Shown: positions 12,623 through 30,304 of the stretch, in pieces
How the letters are laid out: every line of letters begins with the position of its first letter
Position numbering within the stretch: the first letter of the stretch is position 1
Source of the DNA: Chromobotia macracanthus
Taxonomy: Eukaryota > Chordata > Actinopteri > Cypriniformes > Botiidae
Length of the DNA: 64,000 nucleotides
Assembly (NCBI GenBank): GCA_036877525.1
Contig: JAZGTH010000064.1
Span: 385,001 to 449,000, forward strand
Reading direction: 5' to 3'
The notes under the pieces: generated by a model
What the model was told of the DNA's origin: nothing
What the model saw: the letters and a program-made list of their open reading frames with translations, nothing else
Database searches by the model: none
Translations under genes and position numbers: made by a program

Positions 12623-12903
12623 GTAAATGTACTTTTGTGTGTGTGTGTGCACACGTGTGTGTGTGTGTTGGGGGTCGGTAGGTAGGTATTTTCTATAGGG
12701 CTGAATAATGTGTGAAAGACACACTGAATAATGTGTGAAAGACAAAAGATTGTGTATGCGAATGATGTGTGAATAGTCTGTCGTTAGGAGTGTGTGTGTT
12801 TGTGTGTGTGTGACCGAGAGGCAGTGTGTTTTTAAAAGTATTTATCTCTGTTTGTGTGAATGGGTTTTCAGCTTTAGCTGGTTGTGTGTGTGAGACATAA
12901 GGA

Positions 12904-12960
12904 GACCCGTTGTGGTGTAGTGGTTAAAGCTGTAAGGGCTGGTTTGAGCCCTGAATACAG
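12904..12960 (+). repeat. tRNA-like SINE fragment
   Basis: 'cccgttgtggtgtagtggtt' followed by 'aaagctgtaagggctggtttgagccc' has the spacing of A-box and B-box promoter sequences. It is short and diverged. A tRNA gene is unlikely because no paired acceptor stem is seen. Confidence 0.4.
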
Positions 12961-14690
12961 TGAGCCTTGAGCCATGAGATCATAATACTCAACTCCAGTT
13001 AATAAATAGTGTCATTTTATTTAATTTTGCCTTTGCACAACTTTCAAACGTTTCTTTGGAAGTCTCTGGATGTTGTTGTTGTCAGTCAGCAGCTTGTTTT
13101 CTGCAGGTTGTGCGGGAGAATCACCTTAATAACTACCATAATACTGTGATTCCAGTTTAGACTCTAGTTTAACTAAATTAACCCAGTGTAATATTTGTAT
13201 GTTGGCAGTAGTCAGTAAATGAATGGAGAATCTCAGCTTTCTAATGTTATGTATCCTATTTCAGATATTTGGGAACGCTGGTACTCCAGTAACTCAGGGA
13301 ATTGTTGAAACCCTGCATGGAATTTTTACAAGGTCTCAGGATAAACACTTGCTGTGACCTTTTCTGTATTTTTTTTTAGTCCTGAATCCTAAATGGAAAA
13401 TTCCCAGCCTTTCTTTCTAAGTATAGATGTTAGCTGGAGCCAGTCAGTGATTTCAGAGTTCTCACGGATACAAAGACATTCATGTGTCTAAACACTGCAC
13501 TGATTGATCAATCAAGGAAATGACGCCTGGACACCACCAGACTTCACTTCTTTTCTGTTGTGTTCATCTCATCTCGTCTGTTCTCCTTCCTCTCTCATCC
13601 GCCATTAGCCCTTTTCTCCAGATAATAAACTCAACAGCTCTCTCAGTTTAAGTGTGTCTCTCGCTCCACCCCTTTAATGTAAGTTTAAATAAAGGAGTGG
13701 TTCAATGAAAAAAGATTGTGTCTATTTTCTCACTGTCTTGTTGTTCCAAACCTGTAAGGCTTTTTTTATTCTTTGGAAAACATTTTTAAATAATATCTAG
13801 TTGTGAATGACAAAAGGGTGATTGGATGAACTGTTGCTATTAAACAGGTTATTTATGATATGTTGTATAACACCCATTTTGTTCCTTTTTGTATCCCATA
13901 GATGTTTGTTTATTAGTTTCCACTAATTTTGTTTGCTATATTTTTATAGTCTGGTCTCATTCTGTGCTGACACGTTACAGCTGAATTACAGTAGGTGAAT
14001 TGTTGGTAAAGAGTTTGTTTGTCCTTTAGTTTTGGTTCTTTTGGCAGACATGTTTTCTCTCTCATGCAGTGTGCTGGGAGGTGTGAAGCAGATTCAGGGC
14101 AGTTGGGATTAAGTCTAAGCTCCAACCTGGCAACCCTAATCATCTTCGTATGCCAGCGTGCCAACCGTAGCTTCTGAACAAAAAGGGCAGAGTTTGTAAA
14201 TCGCCTTTTTAAAGTAGAGCGGCCGGCTTGCTTTCACTACCTAACCGCATATGTGCGTACACAAATTATATGGACCTTAAGAAGAACTGCTGAACAAGGC
14301 AGGGCTTTGAGTGTGTGCAGGATGAGGTTTATGTTCAGGGAGGTTTCTTCTGTACTGTAACAAAAACACACACACAGCAGAAGATGTGCTGCTGACTCAT
14401 TCTCAGTCTTTCTCCTTCTGTATTTCACACTGTTTTTGTCAACCTCTCTGTCCTCTGAACTCATAGCAGTATTGTGTTGTTGATATTGTGAAGTGGTTGA
14501 AACATTGTAAATGCTGAACGATTTCAATGACGGTCAGTCAAAAAAATAAATCTTGCATAGAGATTTCAAAAAATGTATTAAAGACAAAAAATAATTAACG
14601 ATTAACTAATTTATAATTTAGTGTAATAATTAAACTAATAAATCAATTAAAAGTTTATTGTAATCTTTAAAGTCTACAATAGGCCTAAAG

Positions 14691-14959
14691 CAGTGGTTCT
14701 CAGCTTTTCTACCTTCAAGGCCCCTCCATTGTCCACAACAATATTTGAAGCCCCCCCCCCCCATCAACACACACACACTAACACTCGATTTTTACCTAAT
14801 AAAAGCACTTGGCATAGCTACAAAGTAGTTTAATGTATACAATGTAAAATAAATAAACACTGTTTTAGCTTGTTTTGTCTTATTTTAAATAATTTTAAAA
14901 GTCTTAGAAGTTTGTTGAGGGCCCCTAACAAGCCCCAGCCCCCTTGTTAGGAAACACTG
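14691..14959. mobile_element. hAT-like non-autonomous element (MITE) with 8-bp target duplication
   Basis: The left end begins CAGTGGTTCTCAGC and the right end, read inverted, begins CAGTGTTTCCTAAC. These are imperfect terminal repeats of the hAT type. The flanks are gcctaaag (14683-14690) and gcgtaaag (14960-14967), an 8-bp duplication with one mismatch, as expected for hAT insertion. The 269-bp body has no transposase frame and contains a 13-C run. The element sits about 130 bp before the lrrc8a start exon. Confidence 0.75.
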
Positions 14960-15102
14960 GCGTAAAGGACTTTTTATCTCACTTTAGCTAATGGGTGTGA
15001 TTTACTCCATATATGTTCTTGTCTGCCTGAGATTCACTTTTCTGTTTCTAACACCCTGTTACTCACAGTTTGTCCTGCTCTCTGTGTATCAGGTGAACTG
15101 TC

Positions 15103-18100
15103 ATGATTCCCATCACTGAACTGCGGTACTTTGCTGACACACAGCCAGCATACCGAATCCTGAAACCATGGTGGGACGTCTTTACAGACTACATCTCCAT
15201 CGTCATGCTGATGATTGCCGTGTTCGGAGGCACACTGCAGGTCACGCAGGACAAGATGATTTGCCTACCCTACAAATGGGTCATCAACCAGACCAGCGAA
15301 CAGCTCAACATCAGCGTGTTGTTCAGTCGTGAACCCAAGGGAATCCAGTATGACCTTGACAGGCACCAGTACAACTACGTTGATTCTGTATGTTACGAGA
15401 ATAAGCTCCACTGGTTTGCAAAGTACTTCCCGTATTTGGTGTTACTGCACACGTTAATTTTCCTAGCGTGCAGTAACTTTTGGTTCAAGTTTCCACGGAC
15501 TAGCTCAAAACTGGAGCATTTCGTGTCCATTCTATTGAAGTGTTTCGATTCCCCGTGGACGACACGAGCGCTGTCTGAAACCGTGGTGGAGGAGAGTGAC
15601 CCCAAGCCCACAGGAAAGATGAATGGATCAATGGATAAAAAGACCTCCAGCGTGAGTGACCAGGACGTTGAGGCGAGCGTTCCCATGCTGCAGAGGACCA
15701 AGTCTCGGATTGAGCAGGGAATTGTGGACCGCTCAGAAACCGGCGTCTTGGATAAGAAGGAGGGAGAACAGGCCAAGGCATTGTTTGAGAAGGTCTGTGA
15801 ATGTTTTTTTGTTTAGTTTGAGTCTTGTCTCTTAAGGTGGATGTGTTGATATCAATGCTCTGTTCAAAAACTGTGTGTGTCATGTAGAAGGCAATACCAT
15901 TGCATTGCCACAGACTCCATTAAAAAATAAATTCATAATGTTGCAATAAGTGAGTGAAATGTTGATAATAAATATGAATTCAATACTTAAACATATAAAA
16001 AATTAAAAATTGGCTATTAAACACAATTTAGCGTGACAAATAAACGTGAATTTCTCTGCCCAGGTAACAGAGAAAGAGGAAACAATGTAAATTTACCTAT
16101 ACTACCAACATACAAAGCAGGTTTAAAAAATTAGCAAAGTTACATTTTAAGTGTACCTATTTGAGGGGCTTGTTGAGTTGCTGCCTATGTAGAGCGTCCC
16201 ATATGTTTCCACATGAAGTTTCATGTCAGTTAAGGAGTCTGTATAGGCAACAGATAGCAAGAGTGCTAAGAGTACTTTATCTCCTCTTTCTTTTGTATAG
16301 GTGAAGAAGTTTCGGATCCATGTGGAGGAGGGCGACATTGTGCACCGCTTATACATCCGCCAGACGATCATCAAAGTCTTCCAGTTCATTATTATTATCT
16401 GTTACACTATGTACTATGTTCACCACATCCAGTTCAATGTCAGGTGCTCTGTGGACATTGAGCGACTCACCGGTTACCGCATGTACCACTGTGCCCATCC
16501 ACTGGCGACGCTCTTCAAGATCCTGGCCTGTTTCTACATCAGTCTGGTGGTGGTCTATGGCCTCATCTGCATGTACACGCTCTACTGGATAATCAGCCGC
16601 TCACTCAAACGTTATTCCTTTGAGTCCATCCGTGAGGAGAGCAGCTACAGCGACATTCCGGACGTCAAGAATGACTTCGCCTTCATGCTTCACATGATCG
16701 ATCAGTACGACCCTCTGTACTCCAAGAGATTTGCCGTCTTCCTGTCCGAGGTCAGCGAGAACAAACTGAGACAGCTCAACCTAAACAACGAGTGGACACT
16801 GGAGAAACTCCGACAGAGGATCACCAAGAACTCGCAGGAGAAACTAGAGCTACATCTCTTCATGCTGAGCGGAATTCCAGACACGGTGTTCGACCTGCTG
16901 GAGCTGGAGGTGTGAGATTGTGTGTGTGTGTCTGTCTGTGATCATGTGTGTATCTCTTATGATCATGTGTGTATCTCTTATGATCATGTGTGATTGTGGC
17001 TGTGTGATCATGCAAATGTGTGTGTCAATGTGTGTGATCATATGTGTGTCTGTGTGTGATCATGTATGTGTCTGTTTGATCACCTATCTGTGTGATCATG
17101 TTTATGTGTGATTGTCCGTGTGTGTGTGTGTGTGTCTGTGTGTGTGAGTCTGATCCCTAAAGTTTATGCTGCAAATCTAGAAGATGTTTAAAGAGATTAA
17201 TGTGTCCATGATATAGAGAAGAAAACTCCAGGAAACTCTTGTTGCAGTTCATAGAAGCTTCAGAAAATCACTCTGGTTTTCAGGAATCTATTTAGCTTCA
17301 GTCACATTCGTCAACTTCTTCTTTAGCTGTTGTTTGTCTGTGGTATGATGACACCACAAGATTACCTCAGTTCTCCACAGCTGCTTTTGGAGGAAGTTAG
17401 AATTGTTTCCTCCCACTCTACTTGCACCTTCAGCCGAACAGTCACTCTCCTGGTGTTCACTGCTGCAGTCTGTGCTCAGAAACACTAGCGATTCGTACCT
17501 TCAGTTGAACACTCACTCTCCTGGTGTTCACTGCTGCAGTCTGTGCTCAGAAACACTAGCGATTCGTACCTTCAGTTGAACACTCACTCTCCTGGTGTTC
17601 ACTGCTGCAATCTGTGCTCAGAAACACTAGCGATTCGTACCTTCAGTTGAACACTCACTCTCCTGGTGTTCACTGCTGCAGTCTGTGCTCAGAAACACTA
17701 GCGATTCGTACCTTCAGTTGAACACTCACTCTCCTGGTGTTCACTGCTGCAGTCTGTGCTCAGAAACACTAGCGATTCGTACCTTCAGTTGAACACTCAC
17801 TCACCTGGTGTTCACTGCTGCAGTCTGTGCTCAGAAACACTAGCGATTCGTACCTTCAGTTGAACACTCACTCTCCTGGTGTTCACTGCTGCAGTCTGTG
17901 CTCAGAAACACTAGCGATTCGTACCTTCAGTTGAACACTCACTCACCTGGTGTTCACTGCTGCAGTCTGTGCTCAGAAACACTAGCGATTCGTACCTTCA
18001 GTTGAACACTCACTCACCTGGTGTTCACTGCTGCAGTCTGTGCTCAGAAACACTAGCGATTCGTACCTTCAGTTGAACACTCACTCTCCTGGTGTTCACT

Positions 18101-21100
18101 GCTGCAATCTGTGCTCAGAAACACTAGCGAAGGTAGCAATTGCACCTAAGCCAAATATTGTAAAAGAAATATTTTAAAACAACACACTTTATGAATAACT
18201 CATAAACGACCTTTCTGTGTAAAGCTGACATAGAAGTATTATAATATCAAAAACATACACCCATCATCTTAAATCACGAGTAAACGCATAATAAATGTGT
18301 TTTTGTGTCATCCTCAGGTGCTAAAATTGGAGCTAATCCCTGATGTTACAATCCCACCAATAATCGCCCAGCTGTCTAACATGAGGGAGCTGTGGCTTTA
18401 TCACACACCGGCTAGAATTGAAGCTCCTGCCCTCGCCTTCCTCCGGGAGAACCTTAAATCACTACACATAAAGTTCACAGACATTAAAGAGATTCCACTG
18501 TGGATCTACAGCCTGAAGAACCTCAACGAGCTTCACCTCACCGGAAACCTCAGCGCAGAGAACAACCGCTTTATCGTCATCGATGGCCTACGAGAACTCA
18601 AGAGGCTCAAAGTTCTGCGTCTAAAGAGCAACCTGACCAAACTGCCTCAGGTGAGATGATGTTATCACTGCCTCAGAAAAGATGATGATGTCACTGCTTT
18701 AGATGAGATAATATCACTGGAAACCTAGAGGCAGAAAACTGACAAAATTTTTCTCAGAATTTGAATAACTGAATAACAAGAATTTCACTACTGAAAAAAG
18801 TGTTGAGTACAGTGATCGTATCAAATGCTAATACCATAGTACTATGAAATATGCTATTGTGACCCAAATAACAGTCCCATTTTGATGGTACCATGTCCAA
18901 AACAGTGGTCATACTGCCTTTTTTGCAATAATACAAAAAATGTATTTATATGGGAAACATAATACCAACAATCCAAATCCCACAGTTCACACTCTCTCAC
19001 AGCCTCACTCCTGCTTGTGTGCTTGCTACAGTTTCAATCATGATTCAGTTTCACACTCTCACAGTCTTACTCCTGCTTGCGTGTTTTCCACAGTTTTAAT
19101 TATGATTCAGTGATGACATCATGCAGCATATAAGCAGCATGTATAATGTGTGTCATTAAGTAGTTGGAGGTACTCAGCCCTGATTTAAACCATTAAAGGA
19201 TTCTGATTCATTGTCCTGATCTCTCCACAGGTAGTGACAGATGTTGGTGTGCACCTGCAGAAACTGTCAATCAATAACGAAGGGACCAAACTGATGGTTT
19301 TGAACAATCTCAAGAAGATGGTGAACCTGACGGAGCTGGAGCTGGTGCGCTGTGATCTGGAGAGGATTCCTCACTCTATATTCAGCCTGCACAATCTACA
19401 GGTACAGCTGGACACCAGGAACTCACACATCCTTTATTATATCTGCAGTTCTGTTGGGTGTGTAAATTGGGAGACCACATTAGCTCATTAACATGGTGGT
19501 TTAGCTAATCTTAAGTCTTTAGTCTTAATCTGCCTGCTTGGCTGCACAGAGGAAGTTTATTCTTTTGCAGTTATTCAACAAGCTGTTTGGAAAATTGTCA
19601 AATGTGTTGTTTGTAGTGAACGTACCTGTCTTGCTCACAGAAGCCTCTTGGACGTCTCAGTATGCGCACATCATTTAGAGAACCAAATATTTGTTTTTTT
19701 CTGTCTGTAGGAGATTGACCTGAAGGACAACAACTTGAAGACCATTGAGGAGATCATCAGCTTCCAGCATCTCCACAGACTGGTGTGCCTCAAACTCTGG
19801 TACAACCAAATCGCCTACATCCCTATCCAGATCGGCACACTCACCAACCTGGAACGACTTTACCTGAACAGAAACAAGATTGAGAAGATCCCGGCACAGC
19901 TGTTCTTCTGCAGGAAACTCCGTTACTTGGACCTCAGCCATAACAACCTGACCAGCATCCCCCCAGACATCGGGTTCCTTCAGAACCTGCAGTACTTCGC
20001 AGTTACTGCTAACAGAGTGAGTTGATCAGAGATGTTTCCTCATTATGATCATCAGAGTTGGAGTAGATGTTCTTCTGTAAAACTGCAGACACAGAGATGA
20101 AAGATATGAGAAGACACTTTGAGGATCCACTCTCACCCTTAATGAAAAACCCTAATAACAAATCTCTTAAGTTCAGAACTAAAGGTTTTCTTAGGTCTGT
20201 CAGAGTTGTGTATCTTTTCTAGTAACCCGCTACAATGTCCTACAAGTAGTGGTGTAGAAAAATGCTACAGTGTAATGAATTGTCATGAACAAGTGGACAG
20301 ATTATCAACCATGAATCAAATCTTTAAGTGCCCTTAGAAGACACTGAGTTTCAGTTGTTTTGTTGAGTCTGAATTCTTTCGGGTACGAGTCAGAATTCCA
20401 AGGAGGTAAACAGGGAATATACAGACGCAACATCCAGGCATTATGCAACACACAGCACCTCTCAGAACATCTCCCACATGTCTGGAGTTTTACACATAGT
20501 TGTGGATGTTTTTAGTCACGGGTGTGTTTGCGAGTGTGTGTGGCACGGTTCTGAAAATAGTGAGTTTATGAGGCCACCTGTTGAGGAGTGTGTGCGTATG
20601 TGTAAAGCACATTCTTACTGGCTGCTTCATTAGCTCGTTATCTAAATAAGTTGTGTAATTTGTTATTTGTTTTGAAATCAAGGTGGACCATAATTAGATG
20701 CATATTTGTTTTTAAGAGTGTGTGATGTAAGTGTGTGTGGGCCAAAATTAGCAGCTTACTCTGGATATAATTGGCCATCCTGTGTGATGTTCTTATGGTA
20801 TGAACCCTGCTGATCCTGTGGCTTTAAATGAAACACGTCATATATATTCATGTTTCTTTTCTTGACAATGCCAAAGGTAATGCCAATGACTGATAAATAT
20901 GTTCAAATATTTAAATGATGAACTCAAAATGCATGCAAAATTTATACTATTTACTCAATTTTCACCAAAAATGTTTGGTATCCTTTATAATAACAAATAA
21001 TCATATTTGACAGTAGTGATGTATGGTTCATTATTGCCACAGGTTTATTGCAGGATCATTAATACCTGTGAACACCTGAAACTTACAGCAAACAATTCCC

Positions 21101-21499
21101 TCAACTTTAAAGCAAAACAAAGTAACAAATATGTACTTGCTGATATATCAGTCTGTCACTGCTGACTATAATTTCTGAATGTTACTGCAGAACAGGTTTG
21201 GTAAATGTGTTCCTCTCTTTCAGATTGAGGTGTTGCCACCTGAGCTGTTTCAGTGTAAGAAGCTTCGGACACTTAATCTGGGGAATAACTGCCTTACGGT
21301 CTTGCCGTCTCGTTTTGGAGAGTTAACAAGCCTGACGCAACTGGAGCTCCGTGGCAACCGTCTTGAGGGACTCCCGGTGGAGCTCTCTGAATGTCGCCTC
21401 CTTAAACGCTCAGGGTTGATTGTGGAGGAAGATCTCTTTAACACCTTACCACCCGAGGTCAAAGAGCAGCTGTGGAGAACCGATAAGGAGCAAGCCTGA
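15103..21499 (+). CDS. lrrc8a: LRRC8A, essential subunit of the volume-regulated anion channel
   Basis: LRRC8A forms hexameric plasma-membrane channels (VRAC) that release chloride and osmolytes on swelling. Six coding exons (15103-15792, 16301-16909, 18318-18650, 19231-19401, 19711-20016, 21224-21499) join to 794 aa; human LRRC8A has 810. The exon-1 acceptor is at 15091-15092, ten bases before the ATG. The protein starts MIPITELRYFADTQPAYR, has four membrane segments (two in exon 1, two in exon 2), then cytosolic leucine-rich repeats to ...RTDKEQA. Arg87 aligns with human pore residue Arg103. Cys54, Cys97, Cys279 and Cys294 align with human 54, 113, 295 and 310, but human Cys57 and Cys65 have no counterparts and loop 1 is 16 residues shorter. 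Sequons NQT (62) and NIS (69) are in that loop. All introns are phase 0. Fish may carry two lrrc8a copies; which one this is cannot be told here. Confidence 0.95.
15793..16300 (+). other. lrrc8a coding intron 1
   Basis: A 508-bp intron with donor AAG|GTCTGT and acceptor TTTTGTATAG. It is AT-rich and contains no other feature that I can support. Confidence 0.7.
16919..17150 (+). repeat. (TG)n-rich tract with 'gatcatgtgtg' repeats
   Basis: Immediately after the lrrc8a exon 2 donor, the intron is a TG-rich microsatellite in which 'tgtgatcatg' and 'tgtgtatctcttatgatcatg' recur. The chance open frames in it encode only Cys/Val/Met repeats and are not genes. Confidence 0.85.
17422..18131 (+). repeat. 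71-bp minisatellite, about 10 copies, in lrrc8a intron 2
   Basis: The unit, marked by 'gattcgtaccttcagttgaa', recurs every 71 bases. For example the word attcgtac starts at 17491, 17562 and 17633. Copies are nearly identical, with only single-base variants (tctcctgg/tcacctgg, gctgcagtc/gctgcaatc). The first copy is more diverged (ccttcagccgaacagtc) and the last is cut after actagcga. Each unit carries 'ttcactgctgcag', which resembles a splice acceptor. The array fills about half of the intron. Confidence 0.95.
18651..19230 (+). other. lrrc8a coding intron 3
   Basis: A 580-bp intron with donor CAG|GTGAGA and acceptor CTCTCCACAG. Two similar stretches around 18985-19035 and 19045-19100 share 'cacactctc.cag.ctcactcctgctt.cgtg', a small local duplication. 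Nothing else is supported. Confidence 0.6.
20017..21223 (+). other. lrrc8a coding intron 5
   Basis: A 1207-bp intron, donor AGA|GTGAGT and acceptor TCTCTTTCAG. I see no exon, repeat or mobile element that I can name inside it. Confidence 0.6.
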
Positions 21500-24002
21500 G
21501 ACAGACAGACAGACAGGATAAGAAGGAACTTTTTTACCTTAAATTTTGTGATTGTTCTCTTTGGGAGAGAAAACGTTTGATTCTTGTCAGACATTAAAAA
21601 GAGGGCGTATGAAGGGAAACTGTGGACAAAACTTTGCCATCTGTCCTTAGACACGCACACACACACACACAAACATACACACACACACACAGAAGGTCAC
21701 GTCATTGTTGTACTGCCCTCTACAGGCAGCATTCATATAGACAACACTGATGCCCACTTACTAAACATGGGTGCAAGTGCCAGTTGTGCAGTGTGTCAGC
21801 AGTGGCATTATGGGAATGTGTGGATATAACAAGCAATATGTTGTTTGTGTATTATGAGTGTTTTTGACAAATCAGGGATGAGCAGACCAATTAAAAGTAT
21901 AAATGTGCCAGTTAGTGATGTATATCTAGGTCTTAATGTGTTATGTTTAAGACCTTTACAAGCCAATACCACAGATTAAAAAAACAAATGCCTGAAATAT
22001 CATATACCAAATCTACTACATATATGTGCTTTTTGAAGACTATGAATATGATTAAATGCTACAAAACTGAGAACTCTTAAAATGACTTGTACACTCCTCA
22101 GACTCTACAAAAACTACAAACTCAAACACTCTTGTTCACTGTTGATGAACAAACAATACAGCCTTCTTCATACTCTCGCCATCTATAGACACTGTCTGAT
22201 GGACTTTTAAGTTTTCATTCATGTGTTCGGATGAGGAGACTTGGACGTTGCACCCTATTGGTCGACTTCTCAAAGGAAAAGATGATTCAGTGTTCTGATG
22301 GCATAATGACTGTTGTCGTAGCAACGTTCCCACACTAATATGGCCTTACTCTCCTGTGCTGTATGCTGGAGGTCATCTCAAATCAGCGTGTATATAAGTT
22401 TTATAATTTTACTAAAAAAAGAGAAAGACCAAAAAATAAAGCACGGACCTGTGCAAACTGCTTTAATATTTGGAAGCAATCATATGTGTTAGTATAGTGT
22501 TTTTTATGTTCATATTGTTTATTTTATCACTCTGTTTGACCTTTTATTTTGTGCGGGAGATTAATGCACACATTATGGCTTTAAATGAAACCAAGTAAAC
22601 ATTTCTGAGAAACATTCAAAATATCCATGTGTTTTTTAGGTCGGGAAACCTTGAAACCTGGACATTTCTTTTTGAAAATTTACTTTGTTGAACAAAATAA
22701 TTTGGAACCCAGAATTATTTTTTAATGAAAATATTACAGAATTATAGGGTTTAGCAGAATGTACAGGAAACAAGTTCTGCTTTTTTTATACTTAGGGCAA
22801 CAACAATCCTCGTAGACTGTAAACGCATCATATTTTAATTAAATAAAAATAAAAAATGGGTAGGTATTTTTAAGCAGTAAGTCATGGGTTTCTTAAGAAT
22901 GACTAACATAAATTACAGTCAATAACTACAGTCAATTACAGTCGCAAACACCCCGAACAGGTTGCAGGTACCTGAGCAAACCCACAGGCTGAACACATGT
23001 TCTTTTCTTCTGCTCTCCACATTACATAAATGCCCCTTCAGTCTCTCTCTGTCTCTCCCTCCCTCAAAGAACAGCTTTCATAGGTGTAAAATGACAGGAG
23101 GGTGCTAATAGAGAAGCACTGGTTTTTCCAGGCAACAGAACAAAACAATTCTGTTCACTTTTGTAAATGTATCCATCTTGCTTAAATGAGCACTAGATAT
23201 AAAAACGGGTTATGAAAGCACTAGACAGAAAAAGGGTAATAGTTTTATTTGCATGTTAACATTGGACACATAAATTGTTACTGCTGCTAGATAAAGTTAC
23301 AATGTTTTTCTTCCTGCAAAAGTTAACAGCTGGACATTAATGTCTTCAAGCTTTCCATTCCTCTAAATGTCAGTTCAACGTTTCTAAAAACAATCTACCC
23401 AGTGCTGAGCAACCCCAGATAAACTTAATATTCTGTCTGATGGCGCCCCCTGCAGGTAAAGAGATTAAACAACTTGAGATGTTAAAGCAAATAACTCACA
23501 CCAATTGAAAACATTGATCATGACAGTGACACTTGCTTTATCAATGTGCTTTTGTGTCACCGATTTACAAAATAAATAATGGTAACCAAACCATGTTTTA
23601 CAGCTGTGTTTTAATTATGGAGTATACACAGTGTAGTGTTTTTATTTCATTAATATATTGCACAATATATTACATAAAAGAAAATACCTACAACTGTGTT
23701 TTAAACACTTTGACTATGCACATGCCATTTTGCACGTATAGATCTGCCACATGCATTGATTTCTATCCACCACAAGCCAAAGATTATCTTTTTACTTCAG
23801 GGTATAAAGAGGGTTTACCCGGAATTCACAAGGTTCACAGGAGACAGTGTGTTTACTATCTGGCTTCACATGAACCCTCTCAGTAACTACACATCTGAGT
23901 CTGATATACTTCTGTGAAAGAGTTAATGTTTAAAATCCAATTATTACATCACCATGGTTACAGTTTAATTGAATCGGACTTGTTGCAACCACGTGGTTGC
24001 TT

Positions 24003-24045
<43 letters not shown>

Positions 24046-24088
24046 ATCCGGATGAAGCAGACCAGTGCACAAGATTATGTCACCCAGT
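21500..24088 (+). other. lrrc8a 3' UTR and intergenic DNA before phyhd1
   Basis: The stretch begins with the lrrc8a 3' UTR, which includes an (AC)n tract at about 21653-21691. An AATAAA at 22435-22440 is a reasonable end for that transcript. The remaining 1.6 kb has no supported coding exon; the short plus-strand open frame at 23533-23886 has no recognised motif. A (GA)n tract at 24004-24042 lies about 50 bp before the phyhd1 start codon, in its likely 5' UTR or promoter. Confidence 0.5.
24004..24042 (+). repeat. (GA)n microsatellite just upstream of phyhd1
   Basis: About 19 uninterrupted GA dinucleotides end 47 bp before the phyhd1 ATG (24089). GA tracts near promoters can bind GAGA-type factors, but no such role is shown here. 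Confidence 0.9.
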
Positions 24089-30116
<6,028 letters not shown>

Positions 30117-30298
30117 ACATCCCGAAATAATGTTCATCTCATTTACTTGTAGATCTACAATGAAAGATTCAGACCAATAATAAGCCTTTTAATGCCTGGA
30201 CTTTAAACAATTCTCAGATTTTATAAATGGACCAGAAAATTAATGGACCAGTGAAATATTTTAAATAGTATTACTGTTTTGCTTAGTCACAACGTGTA

Positions 30299-30304
30299 AA
30301 TAAA
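30299..30304 (+). terminator. phyhd1 polyadenylation signal
   Basis: AATAAA lies 183 bp after the phyhd1 stop codon and is followed by a T-rich segment ('atttttgtcatctg'). It is the first canonical signal downstream of the stop. Confidence 0.65.

Larger units (their letters stand above)
10381..15092 (+). other. Long lrrc8a leader intron, repeat-rich
   Basis: This stretch holds no recognisable exon. It contains a (TG)n tract at about 10553-10586, a degenerate tandem array at 10956-11114, tRNA-SINE-like fragments near 12244-12322 and 12904-12960, a SINE tail at 12572-12622 and a hAT-like MITE at 14691-14959. Confidence 0.5.

Noticed and set aside
12244..12960. tRNA genes suggested by A-box and B-box-like words
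   Set aside because: No cloverleaf with a paired acceptor stem could be drawn. The sequences fit diverged tRNA-derived SINEs.
15393..15883. Two overlapping minus-strand open frames of 127 codons each
   Set aside because: They are antisense shadows of the conserved lrrc8a first coding exon and match no family.
17422..18131. Regularly spaced repeats as a CRISPR array
   Set aside because: The 71-bp units are contiguous and have no unique spacers. The host is a vertebrate intron, so this is a minisatellite.
21250..21690. A 146-codon minus-strand open frame at the lrrc8a end
   Set aside because: It is antisense to the lrrc8a last exon and 3' UTR and includes the (AC)n tract. No family features.
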